Positions 29,662 to 39,195 of a DNA stretch of 64,000 nucleotides are shown here, one piece after another. The stretch covers positions 248,001 to 312,000 of the forward strand of contig CAVQYV010000004.1 in NCBI GenBank assembly GCA_963718295.1. The letters run 5' to 3'. A program made the translations under genes and the position numbers. The notes below the pieces were generated by a model that was not told where the DNA came from, did no database searches, and saw only the letters and a program-made list of their open reading frames with translations. The stretch's first letter is position 1; every line of letters starts with the position of its first letter. Source of the stretch: CAVQYV01 sp963718295 [NCBI: uncultured Methylomirabilota bacterium]. GTDB lineage: Bacteria; Methylomirabilota; Methylomirabilia; CAVQYV01.

Positions 29662-30390
29662 TCATTCGATCACCCTTCGCATCCTTTCCCCAACCCAGTT
29701 CACGGCGATCTCGATCATTGCCCGCCCCTTCTCAGGAGTGGCCAGCTTGGCTTCCTGGTGGTATACCCGATCCTTTTGCGCCTGCTCCGGGCTAAAGATC
29801 GTAAGCCTGGCGCGGTCGTAGTCGACTCCTTCCCAGTGGACGTGAGAGGGGAAGGCGGCTAGGGCGAAGGAGGTTTCGAACTCGCTGGCGTGGCCGGGGC
29901 AGTCGCCGGAATCCAGGTATGATGCGACATCCTCCTGGGTATAGGCCTCCCAGTAGGAACAGAAGTCGAGGTGGAGCCCGAGGCGCCTTCGGAGCTGCTC
30001 CAGGCCGTCTTGTAGGGGGCGGGTGTTGCCGGCATGCCCGTTGAGGATCAGGATCTTGCGGATGCCGGCACGCCGCATGCTGTCACAGACGTCGTGGAGG
30101 AGCTCGACCAAGACCTCCGGGCGCGTGGTGAGGGTGCCCTTGTGGTCCATCCAGTGTTCCGAGATGCCGATGGCCAGCGGGGTGGTGACGACGACATGGG
30201 GGCGCAGCTTCTCTGCGACCAGCCGGGCGATGTGAAGGACGCTCTCGGTGTCGTGGAGCATCTCCAGGTGTTCGTTGTGCTGCTCGGTGCTGCCGGTGGG
30301 GACGATCGCGCCGAGGATGCGGCCCTCATCCACACCCTCGCGAAACTGCCTTCGGGTCATCTTCGAGAGGAGAACGGGCACGTCGTTCAT
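29662..30390 (-). CDS. Creatininase-family amidohydrolase
   Basis: A 242-residue protein with the creatininase metal-site motifs: STEQHNEHLEMLHDT (family GSxEQHGPHLPLGTD), ILNGHAGNTRPLQ (family NGHGGN) and HASEFETS (family HAGxxETS). Members hydrolyse cyclic amides such as creatinine or act in cofactor peptide trimming (MftE). The site varies slightly (Asn for Gly after EQH), so the exact reaction is open. The gene lies about 90 bases upstream, in transcription order, of the DinB-like gene; they may be co-transcribed. Confidence 0.8.
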   Translation of the reverse strand: MNDVPVLLSKMTRRQFREGVDEGRILGAIVPTGSTEQHNEHLEMLHDTESVLHIARLVAEKLRPHVVVTTPLAIGISEHWMDHKGTLTTRPEVLVELLHDVCDSMRRAGIRKILILNGHAGNTRPLQDGLEQLRRRLGLHLDFCSYWEAYTQEDVASYLDSGDCPGHASEFETSFALAAFPSHVHWEGVDYDRARLTIFSPEQAQKDRVYHQEAKLATPEKGRAMIEIAVNWVGERMRRVIE

Positions 30391-30434
30391 GGTGGCCTCA
30401 TAAAAAGGAAATAAGTGCCTGCAAGCAGGTTCTC

Positions 30435-30908
30435 TCAGTTTATTTCAACCAATATCACTTCAAAGTTCTCCACCACATAATTCTTTCCCTTCTGGACAAT
30501 TATGTGGCCCTCGGATTCCAATTTCCGCAGCTGGGCCTCAGCCCCTCCTGGATATTTGTCATTCAGGATCCCGCCTGTCTTGAGGGTCCGCCAATAGGGA
30601 GTGATCCTCTTCTTGCCTTCCTTCGTTTCCTCCTCGGCGGCGTGGGCGGCGATCCAGACAAAGATGCCGGTGGTGATGGGACATCCGATGGTGGCTCCAT
30701 GTTTTCTGGCGATGCAAGAGCGAATCTCATGGATGGTGATCACCTTGCCTTTGGGAACCTTCTTCATGATGTCGTTCACCTCTTGGGGGGAGGGGATTGC
30801 CATGGTTCCTTCGCCCCATTGCTTGCTCATGCCCTCGGGTATCTTCTCCACCTTGGGCAGGCCTTGGCTGTCGGACAGCTTTTCGCGCCAGGATCGATCT
30901 GATTTCAT
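30435..30908 (-). CDS. MGMT/alkyltransferase-like family protein without the PCHR site
   Basis: A 157-residue protein with a winged-helix block like the DNA-binding part of O6-methylguanine methyltransferases: VPKGKVITIHEIRSCIARKH, then GATIGCPITTGIFVWIAAHA and ITPYWRTLKTGG. The cysteine in GCPITTGIF sits where the MGMT family has PCHR, but the Arg/His around it differ, so repair by methyl transfer is uncertain. The family is conserved in many bacteria. No neighbour clearly shares its role. Confidence 0.6.
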   Translation of the reverse strand: MKSDRSWREKLSDSQGLPKVEKIPEGMSKQWGEGTMAIPSPQEVNDIMKKVPKGKVITIHEIRSCIARKHGATIGCPITTGIFVWIAAHAAEEETKEGKKRITPYWRTLKTGGILNDKYPGGAEAQLRKLESEGHIIVQKGKNYVVENFEVILVEIN

Positions 30909-31181
30909 CTTGCCAGCTCCCTATTGGATTGAATCCTCGTAAAAGAAACTACTCTACCGATGATCTGCCATCGATCGGCTGAATGATCCGGTTGTGCTTT
31001 GGAAAAGGCGCTCCCGGTTTGAAACCCACCTGCTCAAGGAGGCGAGGGACTTGTGCCAGCTCACTCGGGTCGATAGCATCAGACGGACTTCATGGCCCGT
31101 CTGGAATTTCTGTCCGAATGATTCACTGCGGCGCAGGGGGCTTCGATCGTCCGCTTCGCCGCTCTTTCGGTGAAGATCGAG
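30909..31181. other. Intergenic with a stem-loop and a possible gene tail
   Basis: CAGACGG (31080-31086) and CCGTCTG (31097-31103) form a 7-bp stem downstream of the PPOX gene on the minus strand, without a T-run. On the minus strand about 30955-31090 is open and reads like a C-terminus (ELAQVPRLLEQVGFKPG…) ending in TAG. It may be a remnant of a lost gene; I do not recognise it. Confidence 0.35.
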
Positions 31182-31676
31182 CTATCTGGGGAAAACGTAG
31201 CGCCAGCAGGTGCGCTTTCTTTCCCGTTCCTGCCTGCCCGTCATCTCGGAGATGGTGATCTCCACCGCACCGCAATTCATCACCCCCTCCGGAGCGATTT
31301 CCGGGGATTGGGGACGGAAGCGGCGATTGAAGGCGTTCAGTGCAACCTCCCGCTGTACCAGATCTTCCAGGATCCGCGCCGTGCCGTAGCAGATGACGCT
31401 GTCGCTGTCCACATGACAGGTATTTCCGCCCGCATGCCAGCGCACCTCGCCTGGCTGTCGGGCCACCACGAAGCAGACCTGCGGGTTTGACCGGATGTGA
31501 TCCAGCTTCTTTCCTTTCAGGCCGCAGTGAAACAGGATTTTGCCATCCTGATAAGCGAAATTCACCGGCACCACATAAGGCCTTCCGTCCACGCACAAGC
31601 CCAGGTAGCCGAACTCCTCCTCCTGTAAGATCTGTTCCATCTCCTCGCGGGATTCGATGAAGCCCTGTTCTTTCAT
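31182..31676 (-). CDS. Pyridoxamine 5'-phosphate oxidase-like (Nim-type) protein
   Basis: A 164-residue split-beta-barrel flavoprotein: EEEFGYLGLCVDGRPYVVPV, NFAYQDGKILFHCGLKGKKL, then SVICYGTARILED. This is the PPOX-like family that includes 5-nitroimidazole reductases (NimA type), FMN- or F420-binding. The frame is open up to 31931, but AGGAGA lies seven bases before the ATG at 31676-31674, and homology begins with MKEQGFIESREEM. No histidine residue diagnostic for Nim was checked, so resistance activity is not claimed. Confidence 0.78.
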   Translation of the reverse strand: MKEQGFIESREEMEQILQEEEFGYLGLCVDGRPYVVPVNFAYQDGKILFHCGLKGKKLDHIRSNPQVCFVVARQPGEVRWHAGGNTCHVDSDSVICYGTARILEDLVQREVALNAFNRRFRPQSPEIAPEGVMNCGAVEITISEMTGRQERERKRTCWRYVFPR

Positions 31677-32214
31677 GGATTCTCTCCTGATTCCCCCATG
31701 GGAAGACAAATCACGCTCATCGCCGGAGCTCAAGATTAGGACCGGTGGAAGTTGCCGAATTGGATTATCGTTTGAATGAGCTTTCTTTGTCAAGAAGAAG
31801 GTCCAGTTCAGGGTCCAATTCAGGATTGACCTCCAACCGGCTTGATGGTAATGATCATGGCAACATGGCCCCGCAAGCGCGAGCGATCCTATGGAATCGA
31901 CTGGGCCGCCCAAGGATGGATCGGTTGCCAATCATCAGAGGGAAAGGATGTGAGTCAGGACCGGACAGAGAAGGAAGGGGGAGGGGTGTTGTTCATTTCC
32001 ATTTCTCCCTGATCGTTGGTGAGAATTGATTTTGGTCAATGAAGGTCAAGGGAGAAGGCAAAGGCTTGCCAGAAGCCCCAGGGCCTGAATGGTTTTGGGG
32101 CTTGCTGTTGGAGAAGGCAGGGCGCATGGGGACTGTCTGGATTCAGACGATGATGGGAGATTGCCCGCAGATACGCCCGGATGTGGATCGGGATCTTGGG
32201 CGGGGGGGGGAGCG
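31677..32214. other. Long intergenic stretch with a possible DUF429-like remnant
   Basis: No convincing gene. On the plus strand 31851-32012 (ATG to TGA, 53 codons) reads RSYGIDWAAQGWIGC, which resembles the start of DUF429 RNase H-fold proteins (YGIDxAxxGWVG), then loses resemblance. It is probably a 5' remnant. A near-direct repeat TCCAGTTCAGGG/TCCAATTCAGG lies near 31802-31825. The final part is G-rich leader of the P-type ATPase gene. Confidence 0.3.
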
Positions 32215-34877
32215 ATGGTGAGCTATTATCGACTCGGTGTAGAAGAGATATTGCGAAGATTGAATACCTCGGAAGGGGGGCTGACCGAGGAAGAGGCCCA
32301 GGGGCGGCTTCGACAATATGGCCCCAACAAGCTTGCAGAGGAGAAGAAGACCAGCAAGGTGGCCATATTCCTCCATCAGTTTACGAGCCCTCTGATTTAC
32401 ATCATTCTCATTGCCGCCGTAATCACAGCCTTCTACAAGGATTTCGTGGATGCGGCTGTAATCATGGTGGCCGTCGTTCTCAATGCAATCATCGGTTATG
32501 TTCAGGAAAACAAGGCGGAAGAGAGCGTCAGGGCCCTCAAGAGGCTCGTGGTGCCGAGGGGACGGGTTTTGCGCGGGGGAAGAGAGAGGGAGATCGAGAG
32601 TGAGCAGCTCGTGCCGGGCGACATCGTTCTCCTTGCCTCGGGAGCCAAGGTTCCCGCTGACCTCAGGCTGTTTCAGGTAACCGAGCTGAGGATCGAGGAG
32701 GCCATGATCACCGGCGAATCCCTTCCTTCGGACAAGATTGCCGATCCCATTGGTGAGGAGTATCTGACCCCGGGTGATCAACGAAACATGGCCTTCATGG
32801 GGACCGTTGTGGTGGCGGGCAGGGCCAAGGGTTTGGTGGTGGCAACAGGAGGAGGCACCTTACTGGGCGAGATCGCGAGCGAGGTAAAGGAGGTCTCCGT
32901 TGCGCAGGCGCCATTGCAGGAGAAGATTGTGAAGTTCGCCCGGCTCATCGCGATCTTCGCCTTGTGTGGCACGGCCGTCATATCCGCAGTTGGCCTCCTG
33001 ATCGGAGTGCAGGCAAGGGAGATGTTCAAGATCGCAGTGGCAGCCATGGTGGCAACCGTACCGGAGGGGCTGCCGGTGGTCGCCACGATCGTTCTGGCGG
33101 TAGGTGTGAGCAGGATGGCAAAGCGCAACGCGATCGTCCGAAGGCTTCCTGCCGTGGAGACCCTGGGCAGTGCCACCGTCATTTGCACCGACAAGACCGG
33201 CACCCTGACCCAAAACGAGATGACGGTACGGGTCATCTACGATGGAGAAGAAACCTATGAGGCTACAGGGACGGGCTACGATCCGCGGGGCGAAATCAAG
33301 CAAGGGGGCCAGCCCATTGACCCGGCGGAGCTGCAAAAGCTCCGAATGGCCTTGAGGATCGGGATGCTCTGTAATGAGTCGAGTCTGTATGAGGAGGATG
33401 GCCAGATCAAGGTGAATGGCGATCCCACCGAGGCCGCCCTGATCGTTTCGGCGAAGAAGGGCGGGCTGGTTTACGAGCAGGAAAGGGACTCATATCCGCA
33501 GTTAGGGATGATCCCCTTCGAATCGGATCGGGGATACATGGCCACCCTGCACCGATCGAAGGGTGCGAGAGTCGTCTTTGTGAAGGGGGCGCCCGAACGG
33601 ATCCTCGATCTGTGCACTGAATGTGAGCTCAAAAAGGCGATCGAAACGAAGGCAATACTCAGCAAGGCCCATGAGTTGGGAGAGCACGGTCTGAGGGTTA
33701 TTGCCCTGGCTTATAAGGAGGTATCACCTCAAATACAGCAACTCAGCCCCCAGGTGGTAGAGGGAGATCTGGTGCTGGCAGGCCTGCAGGGCATCATGGA
33801 TCCTCCCGGCCCGAGGCCGCTGCCGCCGTGAAAGCCTGCAAAGAAGCAGGCATCCGGGTGGTCATGATCACCGGGGATCACCCCACCACCGCTTCTGCCA
33901 TAGGGGGCATGCTCGGCATCGGGGAGGAGGGCTCTCAGGCTTTGACGGGAAGGGTGATCGAGGGCATGAGTGACGAAGAGCTCTTCGACCGGGTGAGGGA
34001 CGTATCCATCTATGCCAGGGTGTCCCCGCATCACAAACTGAGAATCGTGCAGCAGTTGATCCGGCGCGGGGAGATCGTGGCCGTGACCGGCGACGGCGTG
34101 AATGATGCCCCAGCCCTCAAGGCGGCACACATTGGAGCTGCCATGGGAAGATCTGGTACCGATGTGGCCAAGGAGGCGGCGGACATGATCCTCGCGGATG
34201 ATAATTTCGTGAGCATCTTCAATGCCGTCGAGGAGGGCCGGATCGTGTTTGACAACATTCGGAAGGTGACCCTTTTTCTCATCCCTTTAGGATTCGCAGC
34301 CCTCTTCTCCATGCTGGCGACGATGGTACTCGGTATCCCGATCCCCTACGTGGCCGCCCAACTCCTCTGGATCAATCTGGTTACCAGCGGACTGCAGGAC
34401 ATATCCCTTGCCCTGGAACCCGGGGAGAAAGGAATCAGCAAAAGGCCACCCCGCAACCCGAAAGAGGGTATTATGTCGCGGCTCATGTTGGAGAGGACCC
34501 TCCTGGTGGGCCTGCTCATCTCGGCAGGGGTGCTCTATAATTTCCTTTCCTCGTTGAACTCCGGGGATTCCATAGAGAAGGCGAGAACGATCGCGGTCAC
34601 GACGGTCGTCTTTTTCCAGTTCTTCCAGGCCTGGAATTCTCGATCCTTACAGGAGTCGATTTTTCGGATGAATCCGTTCGGAAACCCCTATCTGTTTTTT
34701 GCGGTGGCAGCAGCCTTCATCGCACACCTCATGGTGCTCTATATCCCAGGCCTCCAGTGGATCTTCAGGACGGTGCCCCTGAGCGGGGGCGAATGGCTGA
34801 GAATTGCGGCGGTGACTGCCACTATTGTCATCGCCGTGGAGCTCCACAAGTGGCTGAAGAGGAGACGGTCGGTTTGA
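32215..34877 (+). CDS. P-type cation-transporting ATPase (P2 type), one frameshift
   Basis: About 887 residues once one missing base is restored near 33806, where CCTCCCGG should read CCTCCCCGG. It has the phosphorylation motif DKTGTLTQ (residue ~325), the actuator TGES (~165), PEGLP in helix M4 (~282), [18 protein letters not shown] and [10 protein letters not shown], and ten predicted helices with a SERCA-like C-terminal domain. PEGLP is typical of P2 pumps for Ca2+ or Na+/K+ (P2A/P2D); the ion cannot be fixed. The N-terminus is the cation-ATPase_N domain. The frame is open from 32089, but homology starts at ATG 32215. Because the break sits in a C-run of an otherwise perfect gene, it is probably a sequencing error. 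Confidence 0.88.
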
Positions 34878-34929
34878 AGGGTGGACGGGAAAAAGGGTTC
34901 AATACGCCAGTAGAAGGAGACAAGTAGCC

Positions 34930-36690
34930 ATGGCCTACGAAGCAAGGATTGCCTATTTCTCGATGGAGATCGGCATCGATCCTGCCATCCCCACCTATGC
35001 GGGAGGTCTGGGCATCCTGGCGGGAGATATGATTCGATCCGCTGCCGATCTGAAGATAGGGATGGTAGCGGTCACGCTCCTTCATCGGGAGGGTTACTTC
35101 TACCAGAGGCTTGACCCAGAGGGACGGCAAATGGAGGAGCCGGTGAAATGGGTGGTGGAAGACTTTTTGGAGGAGATGCCGCAGAGGATTTCCGTAGCCC
35201 TGGAGGGAAGGATTATCTGGGTCCGCTGCTTCCGATATGAAGTTGCAGGCATAGGGGGATTCCGGATTCCGGTTTATCTTCTGGATACGGATCTGGCCGA
35301 GAACTCGGAAGGGGACAGAAGGGTGACCCATCAGCTGTACGGGGGCGATTCCCGGTATCGGCTTTGCCAGGAGGTCATCCTGGGGATCGGTGGGGTAAGG
35401 ATGCTTCGTGCCCTGGGCTATGCCCAGATCGAGCGATTTCACATGAATGAGGGCCATGCGGCTCTCCTCACGCTGGAGCTGTTGGAGGAGGAGGCCAAGA
35501 AAGCGGGCAGGGAGGAGGTCAGCAGAGATGATATTCAGGCGGTGAGACACAAATGTGTATTCACCACCCATACCCCCGTTCCGGCAGGACATGACCAGTT
35601 TCCCATGGATTTGGTTGCTCGGGTTCTGGGAGTCCGTCCGGATTTCTTTGCCCTGAAGGACCTATTCAGCACCAGGCTCACCCAGGATATACTCGCAGCC
35701 CGCCGAGGCCTTGATGACGTCGAAAAACTATCGAGGGACGGGAATACACTGAACATGACTTATCTGGCCCTCAGCATGAGTGCCTATGTGAATGGGGTGG
35801 CCAAAAGACATGGGGAAATCTCCAAAATGATGTTCGCCGACTATCTGGTGGACGCCATTACCAATGGGGTTCATGCAGCTACCTGGACCTCGCATCCCTT
35901 GCAGGCTTTGTTCGACCGCTATATCCCGGGCTGGCGTCAGGACAACTTCACCCTTCGGTACGCGGTAAGCATCCCCAAAGAGGAATTATGGCAGGCCCAC
36001 GTGCAGGACAAGCGGCGCCTTCTGCAATATGTCAATCGCGAAACCAATGCGGGGATGGATGTCGATGTCCTGACCATAGGCTTTGCCCGTCGTGCCACGG
36101 CCTACAAGCGAGCGGACCTGATCTTCTCCGACATGGATCGGCTGAGGGCAATCGCCCGCCAGGTCGGTCCTTTTCAGCTGATCTATGCCGGAAAGGCCCA
36201 CCCCCAGGACCAGGGGGGCAAAGAGGTGATCAGGCGAGTTTTCGAAGCGAAGGAATCGCTGAAGGAAGAAATCAGGATCGCCTACCTTCAAAACTACGAC
36301 GCAGAACTGGGGAAGTCCATGGTCGCAGGGGTTGATCTTTGGCTGAATACTCCGCGACGGCCTTTTGAGGCGTCGGGAACCAGTGGGATGAAAGCCGCTC
36401 TCAATGGGATTCCGAGCTTGAGCGTGTTGGATGGATGGTGGATCGAGGGCCATATCGAAGGGGTGACCGGATGGTCCATCGGAGAAGACAGCGGGAAAAT
36501 GGAAGAGGATCAGGACCGACCCAAGGACGCCGCATCCCTCTACGAGAAGCTGGAGCGGGTGATCATTCCTCTCTTCTATCGCAATAGGGAGCATTATCTG
36601 GATATCATGCGGCGCAGCATCGCCTTGAATGGGTCCTTCTTCAATACCGAGAGGATGCTCCGGGAATATGTCAGGAAGGCTTATTCGTAG
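34930..36690 (+). CDS. glgP: Alpha-glucan phosphorylase (GT35)
   Basis: A 586-residue short-form glucan/maltodextrin phosphorylase, the type found in Thermotoga and archaea. It shows the start [12 protein letters not shown], the loop [42 protein letters not shown] and the PLP-binding block [15 protein letters not shown] with Lys at about 487. It releases glucose-1-phosphate from glycogen or maltodextrins. AGAAGGAGA precedes ATG 34930, and the gene follows the P-type ATPase with ~50 bases between, so they may be co-transcribed. No other glycogen genes are nearby. Confidence 0.92.
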   Translation: MAYEARIAYFSMEIGIDPAIPTYAGGLGILAGDMIRSAADLKIGMVAVTLLHREGYFYQRLDPEGRQMEEPVKWVVEDFLEEMPQRISVALEGRIIWVRCFRYEVAGIGGFRIPVYLLDTDLAENSEGDRRVTHQLYGGDSRYRLCQEVILGIGGVRMLRALGYAQIERFHMNEGHAALLTLELLEEEAKKAGREEVSRDDIQAVRHKCVFTTHTPVPAGHDQFPMDLVARVLGVRPDFFALKDLFSTRLTQDILAARRGLDDVEKLSRDGNTLNMTYLALSMSAYVNGVAKRHGEISKMMFADYLVDAITNGVHAATWTSHPLQALFDRYIPGWRQDNFTLRYAVSIPKEELWQAHVQDKRRLLQYVNRETNAGMDVDVLTIGFARRATAYKRADLIFSDMDRLRAIARQVGPFQLIYAGKAHPQDQGGKEVIRRVFEAKESLKEEIRIAYLQNYDAELGKSMVAGVDLWLNTPRRPFEASGTSGMKAALNGIPSLSVLDGWWIEGHIEGVTGWSIGEDSGKMEEDQDRPKDAASLYEKLERVIIPLFYRNREHYLDIMRRSIALNGSFFNTERMLREYVRKAYS

Positions 36691-36754
36691 GGGATTACCC
36701 CTGGATTCCGGCCAGGATCGGAAAGAGGGGAATCCCTTAGAGGGGAGGGGCAGG

Positions 36755-37321
36755 ATGAAACTCACGTCCCTTTCATATACGAGGATATCCTCTGCATGGG
36801 GAGCCATCGGCGTGGCCTGGCAGGAGGCCGACGAAGGGTCCAGGATCTGCCGGATCTATCTGCCGAATGAGACCATCCCGGGAGAGGCCGAGGTGCATGC
36901 GATTCACGCCGAAAGGGTGTGTCCATCCCATGCGGCGATTGCGGAATGGGGCAAACGGCTGCAAGCATATATGAAGGGCGAGATTGCGGATTTCCCCTTG
37001 GATCGGATCGCCCTGGAGGTTTGCTCCGAGTTTCAGCGAAAGGTCCTCCTGGCTCAGTTGGGGGTCCCCCGGGGCCGAGTCAGCACCTATGGAGGAATCG
37101 CCAGGGCCTTGGGAGTCCCAGGTGGGGCGAGGGCAGTGGGCGGTGCCCTCTCCAGAAATCCCTTCCCCATCCTCATCCCCTGTCATAGAACGGTGCGATC
37201 AGACGGAGGGCTTGGAGGATTTCGGGGTGGGCTGGAGATGAAGCGGGCCTTGCTGCAACTGGAGGGGGTAAAGTTCTCGCCGAAGGGGAAGGTTCCAGTG
37301 GATAGGATTTGGGAGGGATGA
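36755..37321 (+). CDS. ogt: Methylated-DNA-protein-cysteine S-methyltransferase
   Basis: A 188-residue suicide alkyltransferase that removes methyl groups from O6-methylguanine. The N-terminal ribonuclease-like domain is degenerate. The C-terminal part has VPRGRVSTYGGIARALG (helix-turn-helix entry) and the active site LIPCHRTV with the acceptor cysteine, then GLGGFRGGLEMKRALL. GGGGAGGGG precedes ATG 36755. The frame is also open upstream into the glgP tail, but homology begins here. Confidence 0.88.
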   Translation: MKLTSLSYTRISSAWGAIGVAWQEADEGSRICRIYLPNETIPGEAEVHAIHAERVCPSHAAIAEWGKRLQAYMKGEIADFPLDRIALEVCSEFQRKVLLAQLGVPRGRVSTYGGIARALGVPGGARAVGGALSRNPFPILIPCHRTVRSDGGLGGFRGGLEMKRALLQLEGVKFSPKGKVPVDRIWEG

Positions 37322-37380
37322 AGTAAGTCCCGATCGTCCCTTGGGCCCCCGTGACCACTGCCCTTTGCGTGGCTTGCCCG

Positions 37381-38394
37381 CTATAGCCTGCCTGGAAATG
37401 CCCTGGACATTCGATCCCTGCCCCTGACCTCCGGATTAACCACATATTTGGGCCATTCCCCGCGGAGCACCGAGGCGACATTCTCTGCCGCTTTGATCCG
37501 AAGCTCCAGATAAGCCTCCTCGGTGTAGGAGGCATAGTGGGGGGTAAATACCACATTGTCGAGGCTCAACAGGGGCTCATCCGGATCCGGTGGCTCCTTC
37601 TCCAGGACATCCAGTCCTGCGCCGGCGATCCAGCCCTCTTTGAGGGCCTGATAGAGTGCCTTTCCATCCACCACCAGGCCGCGGCCGGTGTTGACGAGAA
37701 AGGCGGAGGGCTTCATCTGGCGCATCTCGTTCTCCCCGATCATATGCCGGGTCTGGGCAGTGAGGGGGGCGTGAATGGAGAGGATGTCCGATTGCCGGAG
37801 CAGCGTGGTCAGATCCACCATCCTCACTCCATAGGGATCGGCCACCTCCTGGGAGACGTAGGGGTCATAGGCGATGAGCTGAAATCCAAAGGCCTTGGCC
37901 TTGGCAACCAGGGTTCGGGCTATGTTGCCAAAGGAGAGGAGGCCCAGCGTCTGACCCCGAAACTTATGGATGGGAAAAGCCAGACTTTTGTCCCAGATTC
38001 CCCGCCTTACCGCGTTGCTGAGGAGGACGACTTTGCGGGTGACCGCCAGGATCAAACTCATAGCCGTATCCGATACTTCGTCAAGGCAGAAGTCGGGGAC
38101 ATTGGCTGAGATGATCCCCTCCTGAGTGGCTGCCGCAACATCTACGGTGTCCACCCCGATTCCGTAGTTGGAGATGACCAGACACCGCGGCAGAGAGCCT
38201 AAAACCCGTCGAGTCAGGGGGGAGATGGCATGTATGATGGCATGGGCGTCGCGCGCAGCCTCCATGACCTCCTCTTCCGTCAGGGAACGGCTGGGGATGA
38301 TCTCCGCCCCCACCTCGGCCAGGATCTTTAGCTCCACCGTGATCGGAAGTAAATGGGCATTGGTTGCTACTACCTTGTATTGGGTTTGGGCCAT
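37381..38394 (-). CDS. D-2-hydroxyacid dehydrogenase (SerA/CtBP-like)
   Basis: A ~337-residue NAD-dependent dehydrogenase. It has ISNYGIGVDTVDV, a Rossmann fold with GQTLGLLSFGNIAR (GxxxxG variant), the catalytic Arg in VNTGRG, the Glu in VLEKEPPDPDEP and the His in FTPHYASYTEEA. It oxidises or reduces a 2-hydroxyacid such as glycerate or phosphoglycerate; the precise substrate is open. The frame is open to 38457, but AAGGAGG sits just before the ATG at 38394-38392 (MAQTQYKVVATN). It is convergent with the ogt gene. Confidence 0.85.
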   Translation of the reverse strand: MAQTQYKVVATNAHLLPITVELKILAEVGAEIIPSRSLTEEEVMEAARDAHAIIHAISPLTRRVLGSLPRCLVISNYGIGVDTVDVAAATQEGIISANVPDFCLDEVSDTAMSLILAVTRKVVLLSNAVRRGIWDKSLAFPIHKFRGQTLGLLSFGNIARTLVAKAKAFGFQLIAYDPYVSQEVADPYGVRMVDLTTLLRQSDILSIHAPLTAQTRHMIGENEMRQMKPSAFLVNTGRGLVVDGKALYQALKEGWIAGAGLDVLEKEPPDPDEPLLSLDNVVFTPHYASYTEEAYLELRIKAAENVASVLRGEWPKYVVNPEVRGRDRMSRAFPGRL

Positions 38395-38705
38395 TTCTTG
38401 CCTCCTTTTTTGCTCGGGGGAGTCCATATTCGCCATAAGGGATTTCGGTTGGTCCAAGACACAGGAAAGATAGTATCAGAGGCAGATCATGGTCAATAGG
38501 AATCTTGAGGCAAAGGTTTGCCAGATCAGAGGCAAAGGTCTCCCCAGGCCTTCCTCTGCCCGCTTTAACGGCAGTTTGAAAAATGCTTTGATTTCGGAGC
38601 TGGTTGAGATGATAGATCTTTTCAGGTTTTTGCTCCGGGGTGGGCGAGGATAGAAGTTCCCGCCAATCGAGACAGACGATCTTATCATGGATGGGAGGTT
38701 AGACA
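38395..38705. other. Divergent intergenic region
   Basis: Between the minus-strand dehydrogenase and the plus-strand OsmC gene. A direct repeat GAGGCAAAGGT occurs twice near 38506-38540, 11 bases apart. A 54-codon plus-strand frame from 38489 has no recognisable product. GGGAGG before 38706 is the ribosome site of the OsmC gene. No clear promoter was found. Confidence 0.4.
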
Positions 38706-39122
38706 ATGGGAGAAGCAATGGTCCGCTGGATTGGGGGGCACCAATTCCTGGGCATCGACAGTACCCGTCACAGCGTGGTTCTGTCATCCCCGGATGAGGA
38801 CGTGGGGATGAAGCCCTCTGAGCTTCTGCTGGTGGCCCTGGCCGGCTGTTCTGCCTTTGATGTAGTGGACATCCTGCAAAAGAAAAGGCTCCGGCTCATG
38901 GGGCTGGAGATCAAAGTAGAGGGAGAACAGGATCCCGAGCCGCCCTGGGCCTTTCGGAAGATTCGATTGGAATACGTGGTGAGGGGCCCGAACATTCCGG
39001 AAAAGGCGGTGGCCCAGGCCATCGAGCTGTCGGAGAAGAAATACTGCTCCGTCATGGCGACAGTATCGGGGGTGGCGGAGGTGAGCAGCCAATTTCGGGT
39101 CGAGGCGGACGAGGGGCGATGA
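38706..39122 (+). CDS. OsmC/Ohr-family peroxide reductase
   Basis: 138 residues of the OsmC fold, with the two reactive cysteines in LLVALAGCSAFDVVDIL and SEKKYCSVMATV, and PSELLLVALAG around the first. Such proteins reduce organic hydroperoxides with dithiol electrons. The order and spacing of the two cysteines are normal. GGGAGG precedes ATG 38706 at good spacing. It is followed by the PEGA-SUMF1 gene about 70 bases on. Confidence 0.87.
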   Translation: MGEAMVRWIGGHQFLGIDSTRHSVVLSSPDEDVGMKPSELLLVALAGCSAFDVVDILQKKRLRLMGLEIKVEGEQDPEPPWAFRKIRLEYVVRGPNIPEKAVAQAIELSEKKYCSVMATVSGVAEVSSQFRVEADEGR

Positions 39123-39195
39123 CGAAGGTATGGGGTCGGGCCGGGGCACGATGAGTGGTGGATTCGAGAACCCATGAGCATATAGGAGGAATCCC

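Noticed and set aside
30955-31090. Minus-strand open tail reading like a protein C-terminus
   Set aside because: Too short, no start or domain; recorded only as a possible remnant within the intergenic entry.
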